Below, piece by piece: positions 9,680 through 18,165 of a stretch of DNA of 64,000 nt. This stretch comes from Borreliella yangtzensis (GTDB taxonomy: Bacteria > Spirochaetota > Spirochaetia > Borreliales > Borreliaceae), in contig NZ_JACHFG010000002.1 of the NCBI RefSeq assembly GCF_014201775.1, positions 1 to 64,000 on the forward strand. The letters are read 5' to 3'. The notes under the pieces are model-generated. The model ran no database searches and had not been told where the DNA came from. It was given only the letters and a program-made list of their open reading frames with translations. How positions within the stretch are numbered: position 1 is the stretch's first letter; every line of letters begins with the position of its first letter. The position numbers were made by a program, and so were the translations under genes.

Positions 9680-9731
9680 CGTTACTTTTTTCCTATTTAA
9701 TTCTTGTTAAATTATAACTTATATTTATTTT

Positions 9732-10568
9732 TTAATTTAAATTTGTTTTTTTGATAGCCAGTATTTTTTTTTCATATATTATTGCCCAGGGTGTTTTTAG
9801 AAATTTAAAAGGAAGGTTAAGTCCAAAAAGTGATTCTGAGTGTCCTATAAATAAATAGCCGTGTTTAGACATGTTATTGTAAAATTTTTTAAGTACTTTA
9901 ATTTTTGATTTTTCATCAAAGTATATTAATACATTTCTGCAAAAAATAACATCAATTTGTGAAAAATTGCTTTCAAAGTTTAGATTATGATAATCAAATC
10001 TTATGTGATTTTTAATTTCATTTTTAATTTTGTATCCTTTTGAATGAGAATATATATAATGTCGGTATTCTTTAGGAATGTTCTCACATTTATTTGCTGA
10101 GTAATATCCTTCTTTTGCTATCATCAAAGATTTTAAACTTAAATCAGAAGCAATAATAACAAAATCTATTTCTTTTGGAAGCTTTGATTTGAGCACAAAT
10201 GCTAATGAATAAGGCTCTTCTCCTGTTGAGCATCCTGCAGACCAGATAATAATTCTATTTTTTTTTTCTATGTTTTTAATCTTAATTAAATTAGGAATTA
10301 CAAATTTTTCAAAAGTTTGGAAGTGTAGTGAATTTCTAAAAAATCTTGTTAAATTAGTTGTGACTAAATCCAAAAAATATTCTTTTTTTAATTTTTCATT
10401 AATTATTAAATTATAAAGTTGTGATGGATTTTCAAGATCAAGTTCTCGTACCGCGTCATTAATTCTGCTTTGAAGAATAAATTTGTTTTTTTCATCAAAA
10501 CGCATTCCACTATTGTTATATATAAAGTCGCAAAATTTTAAAAATAGTTTATCTTCAATTTCTAGCAT
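9732..10568 (-). CDS. cheR: Chemotaxis protein methyltransferase CheR
   Basis: SAM-dependent glutamate methyltransferase of chemoreceptors, 278 residues. An N-terminal all-alpha CheR domain (about 1-75) is followed by the Rossmann methyltransferase domain with WSAGCSTGEEPYSLA (SAM binding) and DVIFCRNVLIYFD. No C-terminal pentapeptide-binding or TPR extension is present. It is immediately upstream of cheB, with 52 bases between. By position this corresponds to CheR2 (BB0414), one of two paralogues. The 250 bases upstream (10569-10818) are AT-rich and hold no gene; they separate cheR from a divergent plus-strand gene and must contain both promoters. Confidence 0.94.
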   Translation of the reverse strand: MLEIEDKLFLKFCDFIYNNSGMRFDEKNKFILQSRINDAVRELDLENPSQLYNLIINEKLKKEYFLDLVTTNLTRFFRNSLHFQTFEKFVIPNLIKIKNIEKKNRIIIWSAGCSTGEEPYSLAFVLKSKLPKEIDFVIIASDLSLKSLMIAKEGYYSANKCENIPKEYRHYIYSHSKGYKIKNEIKNHIRFDYHNLNFESNFSQIDVIFCRNVLIYFDEKSKIKVLKKFYNNMSKHGYLFIGHSESLFGLNLPFKFLKTPWAIIYEKKILAIKKTNLN

Positions 10569-10818
10569 TTTTGGGAACCTGCTTAATTATTCTCTTTATA
10601 AATAAGTATTGCCTATTTATAATAAATCTCTAGATTAGAATATTTTTTTTGAAAAAATTGTAAAATTAATATAAATAATTTTATTATAAGATATGGGTTT
10701 ATAAAAAGGTTTTTGTTTATTTTAATTTATTTGCAGTAATAAATGAGGAATTTATTTAATGAGTGTTGAAAAAAATATTTGCAAATGATGATTTAATATC
10801 TACTTAAAAGATTGAATA

Positions 10819-11439
10819 ATGTTTGATGTATTTAAAAGAACAATTTTTAGAGAAGATATTAAGTATGAAATTTTTAGAAAATTTTTTCATATTTTTAGCT
10901 TGATAATTTTAGTTTTTTATGGAATAAATTTTTGGATAGGACTTGTCTCTAATATACTTTTTATGATTTTATACTTAAGTTCTGAAGTTTTTAGAATTAC
11001 TAAAAAAAAAATACTTTTCTTTAAAAATATTTCAAATATAATATTAAAATCAAGAGAAATATTACCCAATAGAGTATCTTTTCCACCTGTTCTTTTGTTT
11101 TTAGGTATATTGACATCATATTGTTTGGTTATGGGCCCCTTTAATTATATTGGCATATTTTCGGTATGTCTTGGCGATGGATTTGCAAGTCTTGTTGGAA
11201 AGTTAATTCCTTCTTTTAAGCTTGTAAATGGCAAAACGGTTTCTGGTAGCTTTGTTGTATTTTGTGTTACTTTTTTTTCATATTATTATTTTTTCCCTTA
11301 TTTAACAGCAGCTTTAATTCTTGGGATTTTAGCAGTATTGGTAGAGCTTTTTGATGCTGAAAATTATGATAATTTGTTTTTACCACTTGTTGTTTCAACC
11401 TCTTCTTATTTTTTGACTTTCTTTTTTTATAGCCAGTAA
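10819..11439 (+). CDS. SEC59/DGK1-like CTP-dependent lipid kinase family membrane protein
   Basis: 206-residue polytopic membrane protein with about six hydrophobic helices. The segment CLGDGFASLVGK (GDG at 119-121), followed by VNGKTVSGS (137-144), is the signature of the COG0170 family (dolichol kinase, phytol kinase, yeast CTP-dependent diacylglycerol kinase) and is related to CDP-diglyceride synthetases. By family knowledge it would use CTP to phosphorylate a membrane lipid alcohol; the substrate cannot be told from sequence. It stands alone on the plus strand, and its last 13 bases overlap the convergent gene at 11427. Confidence 0.75.
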   Translation: MFDVFKRTIFREDIKYEIFRKFFHIFSLIILVFYGINFWIGLVSNILFMILYLSSEVFRITKKKILFFKNISNIILKSREILPNRVSFPPVLLFLGILTSYCLVMGPFNYIGIFSVCLGDGFASLVGKLIPSFKLVNGKTVSGSFVVFCVTFFSYYYFFPYLTAALILGILAVLVELFDAENYDNLFLPLVVSTSSYFLTFFFYSQ

Positions 11440-12206
11440 AAGAAAATTTTTCCCGATTTTTTTAAGTAGATTGGTATACCAATTGAGATTGGAAAAAAAG
11501 CATAAGGTATTTTTAGTAAATTCAAGTAAATTCCACTTAATATTAAAAGCATTGAAACAAAAAGGAAAAAATAGTCAAAGTTTTTTTTTCTTAAAAATGC
11601 TACTATAAAGTTTACTAAAATAAGCGACAAAAATGCGTCTATGTAAAATTTTGTGCTTTCGATTTTAAGAATGCCATAGTCTTGACTATTTTCGTACGAA
11701 TTAATAGGCATTGAATAACTATATATGCAGGCAAATGTCAAAATAATGTAAATTGTATAATGTATTGATTTTATTTTGAAATCGCATATATATAAACTTA
11801 GGAAAAATAAATTTAATAATGAAAAAGTATTTACAAAAAGGATAAATTTTGTAAATAAGTAATAACTTGAATTTAGGTTATTTTTTAAAAAAAAGTCTTC
11901 AGAAATCAAGATAGGTTCTAATGTATATGAACTAATAAAGCAATAAAAAAATATAAATTGAATATTATTGGTTCTTTTATAATTAATATATGACCATAGT
12001 GAGCCTATGATTCCAGTAATAAAGATAGCGAATTTATTAACCAGTATTATAAAATTATTATTGTAAATTTCTAGAACATAATTTTGATAATTTTCGTTAT
12101 ATTTTATTTTATAAGAGAAAATCAGTATAACTAGTGTTGCTAAAATAAAAATTATAAAGAGAAAGAGATTAATGGATGCATTTAACTTTGTAAATATTGA
12201 TTTCAT
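11427..12206 (-). CDS. Hypothetical seven-helix membrane protein
   Basis: 259 residues with roughly seven to eight hydrophobic segments separated by short charged loops, and many Phe, Ile and Tyr. I recognise no family motif. The arrangement resembles the membrane part of 7TM-type sensors, but no signalling domain follows. Its ATG overlaps the stop of the upstream nuclease gene by four bases (12203-12206), so the two are translationally coupled. Its 3' end overlaps the convergent SEC59-like gene by 13 bases. Confidence 0.75.
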   Translation of the reverse strand: MKSIFTKLNASINLFLFIIFILATLVILIFSYKIKYNENYQNYVLEIYNNNFIILVNKFAIFITGIIGSLWSYINYKRTNNIQFIFFYCFISSYTLEPILISEDFFLKNNLNSSYYLFTKFILFVNTFSLLNLFFLSLYICDFKIKSIHYTIYIILTFACIYSYSMPINSYENSQDYGILKIESTKFYIDAFLSLILVNFIVAFLRKKNFDYFFLFVSMLLILSGIYLNLLKIPYAFFPISIGIPIYLKKSGKIFFYWL

Positions 12207-13084
12207 TCAAACTTCCAAGAGTGGGTGTTTTGTATTTTTTTGATACTTTTTTTAATCTTTGAATCAAGTTTTTCAAAAAAATCTATCTTTGTTTTTTTTT
12301 CAATTGAATCGACATTAACAATGTAATTTTTTAAATCCAAATCTTTTGCTTTTTCATTTGGAATAATAAAAGAGATTATGTCAAAAAAATTGTTATTATT
12401 AATTGCTAGTATTATTTTATAAAAATTTTTAGGTATCAAAATTTTTCTTTTACCAATAAATCCTTTATTTTCTGTTAAAATTCCGGCACTAATGATATAT
12501 ATATATCCTTTTGAGATTGCCCATTTTCTTACTAATTTTTCAAGTTTTAACCAAATTCCAGAGTTAAATTCGCTTTTTTGAGGTGACATATTTGATAAAA
12601 AATATGTATCTTTCATGGCATTTTCAGAAAAAGACATGTCTGCAGAACTTACTATGTGGCCTCTGTCATAACCGCTTTTAAAGTAATCTTCAAGTTTTGG
12701 AAAAATGCCTTTAATGTTGGTGTCTTCAAAGAATTTGGGACTACGTTTAATCTTTTTTGATTTTAACAAAGTTAATGCTAGTTCTACCATTTCTCTTTTA
12801 AGAGGATAAGCAGCCCATTCGGATTGTCGTGCGCTTTCGGCATATCCCAAGGTATAGTGTTTTTTGCTTATTATTTGGGTAGTAAGGTATCCTTTTGGTA
12901 TTAATTGGGATTCTTTTATTGGAATGGATTTTGTAATGTTAATGTATTTATTTTCTATTATCTCTAAATAGTCATAAATTTTGTTTTTTATTTGCTTTAG
13001 GGCTTTTGGATTTAGGGAAAAAAATAAAAATCCTGTTAAACATAAAACATAGCAGTAAAGAAAAAATTTTGACCCTTTTTTCAT
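12203..13084 (-). CDS. DNA/RNA non-specific endonuclease, His-Me finger type
   Basis: 293-residue nuclease of the NUC1/Serratia nuclease family. A single N-terminal hydrophobic segment (about 7-23) acts as signal or anchor, placing the enzyme in the periplasm or on a membrane. The catalytic signature DRGHIVSSADM has the general-base His143. Asn165 (FLSNMSP) and the metal-coordinating Asn174 (EFNSGIW) follow at the usual distances. All active-site residues are present, so activity is expected. Both ends overlap neighbours by ATGA (12203-12206 and 13081-13084), which makes a tight three-gene unit. Plausible roles are scavenging of nucleotides or degradation of extracellular DNA; nothing in the sequence decides between them. 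Confidence 0.88.
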   Translation of the reverse strand: MKKGSKFFLYCYVLCLTGFLFFSLNPKALKQIKNKIYDYLEIIENKYINITKSIPIKESQLIPKGYLTTQIISKKHYTLGYAESARQSEWAAYPLKREMVELALTLLKSKKIKRSPKFFEDTNIKGIFPKLEDYFKSGYDRGHIVSSADMSFSENAMKDTYFLSNMSPQKSEFNSGIWLKLEKLVRKWAISKGYIYIISAGILTENKGFIGKRKILIPKNFYKIILAINNNNFFDIISFIIPNEKAKDLDLKNYIVNVDSIEKKTKIDFFEKLDSKIKKSIKKIQNTHSWKFE

Positions 13085-13710
13085 GTTTCTATCCCATTTT
13101 CTTCCTTAAAATTATATCTAATAGTGAAATTAAAAGAAATGTTAAATGTATCTAAAAATAAAAAATCAATTTTAAAATCTAATCCCATTAAAGGGATTGC
13201 TTTTTTCGTAGAAATTTCAATAAACATATAAGGTTCTAACACATAAGGCAATTTTTCGTAAAATTGAATGTCCCCTATAAAGTTTGTAGATAAATAAAAA
13301 CGGCCACCTATGCCAATAGTAGAGGAAAAATATTTTGTTTTTTTAATTAAGTTTGCAATGTGCCAGTTTATTCCCCCTCCAATGTAGGAGTTAAAGTATT
13401 GCATTTTTTTTGGGATACTAAGGCTTTCCTTTGTTAATATCATGGCAACGATTAAAAAATCAAAAGTATTGCTAGAGAATATGTAATAAGGTCTAAAAAT
13501 AATATGTTTTATATTTGAATTTAGAAAAAATCCAATTCCAATTCCAATTCCTGTTGAATATGTGAATCCTCTTTCCGGGCTAAAAAAATTGAAGTTTTGT
13601 TTGGATTGATTATTTGTTTCATTAGTACTGTCTTCTTCATTTGCAAGTGCATTTAAATTGGAAGTGGTGAGTAATATTAAAAGAATATAAATGTTTGGAG
13701 GTTTTTTCAT
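13081..13710 (-). CDS. Outer-membrane-like hypothetical protein (BB0405/BB0406-like style)
   Basis: Exported protein of about 209 residues with a signal peptide (MKKPPNIYILLILLT ... NALA). The mature part is rich in Gly and aromatic residues, with alternating hydrophobic strands such as TGIGIGIGFFL, which suggests a small beta barrel. It resembles in style the BB0405/BB0406 pair at 16.9-18.2 kb. ATG at 13710 is chosen. The frame also has an in-frame TTG two codons earlier (13716), but neither has a clear ribosome-binding site. It is the first gene of a coupled unit with the nuclease and the membrane protein. Confidence 0.72.
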   Translation of the reverse strand: MKKPPNIYILLILLTTSNLNALANEEDSTNETNNQSKQNFNFFSPERGFTYSTGIGIGIGFFLNSNIKHIIFRPYYIFSSNTFDFLIVAMILTKESLSIPKKMQYFNSYIGGGINWHIANLIKKTKYFSSTIGIGGRFYLSTNFIGDIQFYEKLPYVLEPYMFIEISTKKAIPLMGLDFKIDFLFLDTFNISFNFTIRYNFKEENGIET

Positions 13711-13823
13711 AAACAAATTATTTTAAATAATATAAAAATTGCTTTGTCTTTTCAATATTATAGTATGCATTCAAGGACAATACTCCTGTTTAGTGTGAAA
13801 ATATTTTTTATATTAGGTGTCTG

Positions 13824-13855
13824 TAGTATGCTGTTTTATTGTATATTATACAATA
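13824..13855. promoter_or_regulatory. Operator-like inverted repeat upstream of fruA
   Basis: An 8-base inverted repeat TATTGTAT-ATT-ATACAATA (13837-13844 and 13848-13855) ends 26 bases before the fruA ATG. The element TAGTATGC at 13824-13831 also occurs at 13761-13768. The symmetric TTGTAT/ATACAA form looks like a site for a dimeric repressor or Fur/Per-like regulator, and the repeat also contains -10-like hexamers. No T-run follows, so it is not a terminator. It lies in the intergenic region shared with the divergent gene at 13710. Confidence 0.45.
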
Positions 13856-13881
13856 TGTTTAATTGCTAGGAGACTACATTT

Positions 13882-15759
13882 ATGTTTTTTAATTTTTTGA
13901 AAAAAGATCTTGTATTTATTTTGCCAGAAGTAAATTCAAAAGAAGATGTAATTGATTTTTTAGTTGAAAAGGTCAATGATAAGGGATATATAGATAATAA
14001 AAGTGAGTTTCTTCAAGGAATTCTTGATAGAGAGAAAATAGGCGATACTTCTTGGGAAAATGGGGTTGCAATTCCTCATTTTATAGGAGATGTTGTTAAA
14101 ACCAGTTTTATTTCACTGCTTTACATTAAGGGTGCTGGGGTTAAGTGGTCTGAAGAAAATCCCCCTGTTAATTTAATATTTTTGATTTGTATGTCAAAAA
14201 AGCAGCAAGGCAATGAGCATCTTAAGGCTATTGCTTTTATAGCTAAACTTTTTGAAGATGATGCTTTTCAAAATGCTTTAAGCGGAATTGTTACTCCCGA
14301 TGACATTTATTATTATATGGAAAATGTTCAAAGAAAAGCTAAAGATGAGGTTTTGGGGACTACAAAAGCAGAGAAAATAGTGGCCGTAACTGCTTGTCCC
14401 GTTGGAGTTGCTCATACATACATTGCAGCAAAGAAAATTGAAAATGAAGCTAAAAAGCAGGGTTACAATATTAGAGTTGAAACCCAAGGATCTATTGGCA
14501 TTGAAAATGCCTTAACAGAAGAAGAAATTAGGGATGCAGCTATTGTAATACTTGCTGTTGATAAAGATATTAATGAGAAGAGATTTGAAGGCAAGAGAGT
14601 TTATAAGGTTTCAACTGTAAAAGCGATAAACAATACGGAAAATATTATTAAGGAAGCTTTTAATGCCCCAGTATTTTTTTGCGAAAACTCTGGTGATGGT
14701 AGCAGTTCTAAAGGTGTAATTGCGACAGGCAAGGGTAGTTTTTATAAATACTTAATGAGTGGGGTATCTCCAATGATACCTGTTGTTGCAAGTGGAGGAA
14801 TTTTAATTGCTCTTAGTATTGCTTTTGTTGGGATTGGACCCGATGGCCCTAATTTTTCTGGGCATCCGTTTTATAAGCAGATTGCAGATATTGGTTCTGT
14901 GGCTTTTGGAATGATGTTGCCCGTGCTTGCTGGTTTTATTTCAATGGCAATTGCTGATAAGCCGGGTCTTGCGCCCGGACTTGTTGGTGGAGTAATATCT
15001 GGAAATGTAAAAGCGGGTTTCTTGGGTGCAATATTTGCAGGATTTCTTGCAGGATATGTTGCAAGATTTTTAGCAAAAAGATCTGTCCCTGAGTGGTTAA
15101 GGCCTGTGATGCCTATATTTGTGATTCCACTAATAAGCACTATTATTGTTGGGTTTTTTATGTTGTATGTTGGTGTTTATGTTGGAGAATTTATGGGGCT
15201 ACTTGAAAGTGGACTTAAATCTTTACAGAGCAATTCAGAAACGTTTGGCGTTTTGGGTAAAATTTTCTTAGGTTTAATACTAGGTGCAATGATTACTATT
15301 GATATGGGTGGGCCTTTTAATAAGGTAGCATTTCTTTTTGGTGTGGGGCTAATTCCTCAGGTACCAGAAATAATGGGAATGGTAGCAGCAGCGATCCCTG
15401 TTCCTCCTATGGCTATGGGGCTTGCAACTTTTTTAGCGCCCAAATTATTTGAAAATGAAGAGAAAGAATCTGGCAAAATAGCCTTTTTAATTTCATTTAT
15501 TGGTATTAGTGAGGGAGCTATTCCTTTTGCTGCTAGTGATCCTGGAAGGGTAATTCCTTCAATAGTGGTAGGTGGAGCTGTGTCAAGTATTATTGCTGCT
15601 TTTTTAGGGGTTGCTAATCATGCTCCACACGGAGGGCCAATAGTGCTTCCCGTTGTTGATAATAGATTTGAGTTTATTATTGCAATTGCTGTTGGAGTTG
15701 CAGTTGCAACAGCCTTAGTAATTTTTTTGAAATCTTTAAGATTAAAGGAATCTGAATGA
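13882..15759 (+). CDS. fruA: PTS fructose-family EIIABC transporter
   Basis: Phosphotransferase permease that imports and phosphorylates a sugar of the fructose/mannose type, 625 residues. Domains in order: EIIA with the phospho-His in GVAIPHF (His66), EIIB with the phospho-Cys in AVTACPVGVAHT (Cys172), and a polytopic EIIC from about residue 285 to the end with the conserved GGP-rich loops. All three phosphotransfer sites are intact. An AGGAG ribosome-binding site precedes the ATG. The stop overlaps the manA start (ATGA), so import and mannose-6-phosphate conversion are coupled, which hints that mannose may be a substrate besides fructose. An inverted repeat upstream suggests regulation. Confidence 0.95.
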   Translation: MFFNFLKKDLVFILPEVNSKEDVIDFLVEKVNDKGYIDNKSEFLQGILDREKIGDTSWENGVAIPHFIGDVVKTSFISLLYIKGAGVKWSEENPPVNLIFLICMSKKQQGNEHLKAIAFIAKLFEDDAFQNALSGIVTPDDIYYYMENVQRKAKDEVLGTTKAEKIVAVTACPVGVAHTYIAAKKIENEAKKQGYNIRVETQGSIGIENALTEEEIRDAAIVILAVDKDINEKRFEGKRVYKVSTVKAINNTENIIKEAFNAPVFFCENSGDGSSSKGVIATGKGSFYKYLMSGVSPMIPVVASGGILIALSIAFVGIGPDGPNFSGHPFYKQIADIGSVAFGMMLPVLAGFISMAIADKPGLAPGLVGGVISGNVKAGFLGAIFAGFLAGYVARFLAKRSVPEWLRPVMPIFVIPLISTIIVGFFMLYVGVYVGEFMGLLESGLKSLQSNSETFGVLGKIFLGLILGAMITIDMGGPFNKVAFLFGVGLIPQVPEIMGMVAAAIPVPPMAMGLATFLAPKLFENEEKESGKIAFLISFIGISEGAIPFAASDPGRVIPSIVVGGAVSSIIAAFLGVANHAPHGGPIVLPVVDNRFEFIIAIAVGVAVATALVIFLKSLRLKESE

Positions 15760-16871
15760 ATGAAGATAATATTTTTTTAATGAAAAATAATATTAAAGAA
15801 TATGATTGGGGAGGAATTAGTTTTATTCCCAATCTTTTAGGTAATGAGATTGATGGAAGGCCTAAGGCTGAGATGTGGCTTGGAGCACACAAGACATTTT
15901 CTAGTAAGATTTTATATAGAAATGAATATGTGCTTTTAAGCGATTTTCTAGAAGACCATAAAGAACTTTTGGGCTATAATGGCGAATTTCCTTTTTTATT
16001 TAAGGTATTGTCTGCAAATAAACCTTTGTCTATTCAAATTCATCCCTCTAAAGATATTGCCTTAAAAGGGTATGAATTAGAGAATAATAAAGGGATAGCT
16101 ATTGATGATCCTAAAAGGACATATAAAGACAAAAATCCCAAAATAGAACTTATTTATGCCTTGAGTGATTTTTATGCTCTTAAAGGGTTTTTACCTTTAG
16201 ATGAGATTAAAAAAATTTGTGAAATTTTGAAATTAAATTTTGCCTTTCAATCACATAGAGACTTTGTAAAGACTATTTTTGATTTACAAACTTATGAACT
16301 TGAAAATATTATTGGAAAAATTTTAAAAAATTTAAATCTTATTGATAGTTTTAGGGAGTATTGGTTTAATGAAATTTACAATATTTATGGTGTAGATGTG
16401 GGACTTTTAGTGTTTTTGGGCATGAATATTTTAAAATTAAAACCAGGAGAAGTTGTTTATACAAATAGTCAGGAGGTGCATGCATATCTTAAGGGAGATT
16501 GCATTGAACTTATGACCAATTCTGACAATGTTATTAGAGCTGGACTTACTACCAAGTATATTGATAAGGAAGAAATGTTAAGAGTTGGTCAATTTGAGGA
16601 AGGAAAGTTATCATTTTTAAATCCCGATTTTCAAAATAGTTTTAACGTATTTAGACTTCCAAATACTAATTTGAAACTAATTCAAAAAAAAATAAATGAA
16701 AATATATGTATCAATAGAAATAGTGGGATGGTCTTGTTGGTTTTGGATGGGTCTGTGAGTGTAAATAAGTCCTTAAATCTTAACAAAGGTGAAAGTATTT
16801 TTATAGGCAAAAAAGATGAAAACCTGTTTATTAATGGGGATGGTCAAGCTTTTATTGCTGGTTTTGATTAA
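15756..16871 (+). CDS. manA: Mannose-6-phosphate isomerase, class I
   Basis: Zinc enzyme interconverting mannose-6-phosphate and fructose-6-phosphate, 371 residues. The metal-site motif IQIHPSK (Gln and His ligands), the PKIEL segment (Glu ligand) and the later EVHAYLKGD motif (His ligand) are present. The start ATG overlaps the fruA stop by four bases. Its stop codon sits inside a 14-bp-arm hairpin (16867-16904) that can end transcription. Products of the upstream PTS would enter glycolysis through this enzyme. Confidence 0.95.
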   Translation: MNEDNIFLMKNNIKEYDWGGISFIPNLLGNEIDGRPKAEMWLGAHKTFSSKILYRNEYVLLSDFLEDHKELLGYNGEFPFLFKVLSANKPLSIQIHPSKDIALKGYELENNKGIAIDDPKRTYKDKNPKIELIYALSDFYALKGFLPLDEIKKICEILKLNFAFQSHRDFVKTIFDLQTYELENIIGKILKNLNLIDSFREYWFNEIYNIYGVDVGLLVFLGMNILKLKPGEVVYTNSQEVHAYLKGDCIELMTNSDNVIRAGLTTKYIDKEEMLRVGQFEEGKLSFLNPDFQNSFNVFRLPNTNLKLIQKKINENICINRNSGMVLLVLDGSVSVNKSLNLNKGESIFIGKKDENLFINGDGQAFIAGFD

Positions 16872-16904
16872 AATTAAGCTTGCTTATGTGAGCTTAATTT
16901 TAAT
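16867..16904. terminator. Bidirectional hairpin terminator between manA and the BB0406 gene
   Basis: Perfect 14-base arms (16867-16880 and 16891-16904) with a 10-base loop. The stem core AATTAAGCT/AGCTTAATT runs into A/T ends, so it can serve as a terminator for the convergent genes on both strands. It includes the manA stop codon. Confidence 0.75.
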
Positions 16905-16925
16905 TTCCAATTAAATTCTAATTAA

Positions 16926-17537
16926 CTAATTAAATGCAAATTTTATGAATCCAAATCCAAAAAAATTGAATTTAATTCCTTCAAATAAAATGTTTGGTTT
17001 TGTTAGCAATATTGTTGGTCCTAGTGCAGGATAAATTTTGAATCCTATAGATAAATTTTTTGCAAAGTTATATTCCATTACAAAAGGAATTCTTATAACA
17101 GCTCCTATTCGTTCGTAATCAGTTTCTTCTTCTTCATCGGGAGGTATAAGTGATGTTTTTGACCAGTCTGCGCCTATTCCAATGCCACCGCCGATTCTCA
17201 TATATTGTCCAATTTGCTTTTTAAAGATAATATCTATTCCACCGTTTAGATAATTTTCAAAATTGTTTGACTTAAGGCCAATAAAACCTCCATATCCAAA
17301 ATCAATATTGACATAAGGAATTGTAATTATAATGTTTGCAATAGGATTGCCTATTCCAATGCCCATTGAAAATAAGTCATAATTTTTTTTTTCTTTTATG
17401 CTTTTAAGCTTTGCGATGCAGGTGGTTGAATCTTCTTCTTTGCTGCATCTGACCATATAATTGTCAGATGCAAAAGAAAGGTGTGTTATACCTAATACTA
17501 ATGTTAAAATGTGAATTTTTTTAAAATTTTTTATCAT
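16926..17537 (-). CDS. Surface protein BB0406-type (laminin-binding, porin-like)
   Basis: 203-residue exported protein, recognised by position and content as the BB0406 family. Signal peptide to about residue 23 (cut after SFA). The mature part holds the shared motif FSMGIGIGNPIANI, a Y-V-N-I-D-FGYGGF strand and a Gly-rich GGIGIGADWSK turn, and ends in Phe-Ala-Phe-Asn, in keeping with a small beta barrel. The literature reports surface exposure, pore formation and laminin binding for BB0406. A GGAGAG ribosome-binding site lies just before the ATG. It is the second gene of a tandem pair; the paralogue ends 11 bases upstream. Confidence 0.85.
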   Translation of the reverse strand: MIKNFKKIHILTLVLGITHLSFASDNYMVRCSKEEDSTTCIAKLKSIKEKKNYDLFSMGIGIGNPIANIIITIPYVNIDFGYGGFIGLKSNNFENYLNGGIDIIFKKQIGQYMRIGGGIGIGADWSKTSLIPPDEEEETDYERIGAVIRIPFVMEYNFAKNLSIGFKIYPALGPTILLTKPNILFEGIKFNFFGFGFIKFAFN

Positions 17538-17547
17538 TTACTCTCCA

Positions 17548-18165
17548 CTATATATATATTTTTATAAAGCCCGTGCCTAAGAAATTAAATCTAGCTCCTT
17601 CAAATGACATTGGGTTGCCAAATAGTATAGTTGTTCCAATAGTAGCAACAGCTTTAAATCCAATTACAATATTTTTAAGAAAGCTGTATTCTATTACCAA
17701 AGGTAGTCTTACTACAATTCCTACTCTATTTTGAAGAGAAGTCGCTTGTTGAATTCCATTTTCTTCTTCTTCTTCTTCTTCGGGTTTTTCATTCGATTTC
17801 TCAGGACTTCCTTTTGACCAGTCTGCGCCTATTCCAATGCCGCCTGAAATCATAGTGTTTTTATGTATTTCATCTTTAAATAAAAGATCTATTCCTCCAA
17901 CAACATACGGCACAAAATTGTTAGGTTTAAGCCCCACAAATCCCCCATAGCCAAGGTCTATATCTACATATGGAATAGATATTGTAATATTTGTAAGTGG
18001 ATATCCAACCCCGAAACCTATGCCAAATAAACGGCGCACAGATTCTTCTTTTGCAAGAAGTTTCTCAAAATCAAAGTCATCTTCAGTCATAGCTTTGCTT
18101 TTTGATTGGGCAGTTAATAAGCCTGTTGTTAATATAAGTATTATTGTTGCTAATAGCATTCTCAT
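17548..18165 (-). CDS. Surface protein BB0405-type (porin-like)
   Basis: 205-residue paralogue of the next gene. The same signature motifs occur in the same order (GIGFGVGYPLTNI, YVDIDLGYGGF, GGIGIGADWSK), then an acidic Glu-rich insert (EKPEEEEEEEN) just after the GADWSK motif. The insert lies where a surface loop would be expected and is coded by imperfect GAA repeats. Signal peptide to about residue 19 (LLTAQS). BB0405 is reported as surface exposed, factor-H binding and needed for mammalian infection. The ribosome-binding site AAGGAGAA is strong. Transcription probably starts in the 576-base region upstream. Confidence 0.87.
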   Translation of the reverse strand: MRMLLATIILILTTGLLTAQSKSKAMTEDDFDFEKLLAKEESVRRLFGIGFGVGYPLTNITISIPYVDIDLGYGGFVGLKPNNFVPYVVGGIDLLFKDEIHKNTMISGGIGIGADWSKGSPEKSNEKPEEEEEEENGIQQATSLQNRVGIVVRLPLVIEYSFLKNIVIGFKAVATIGTTILFGNPMSFEGARFNFLGTGFIKIYI

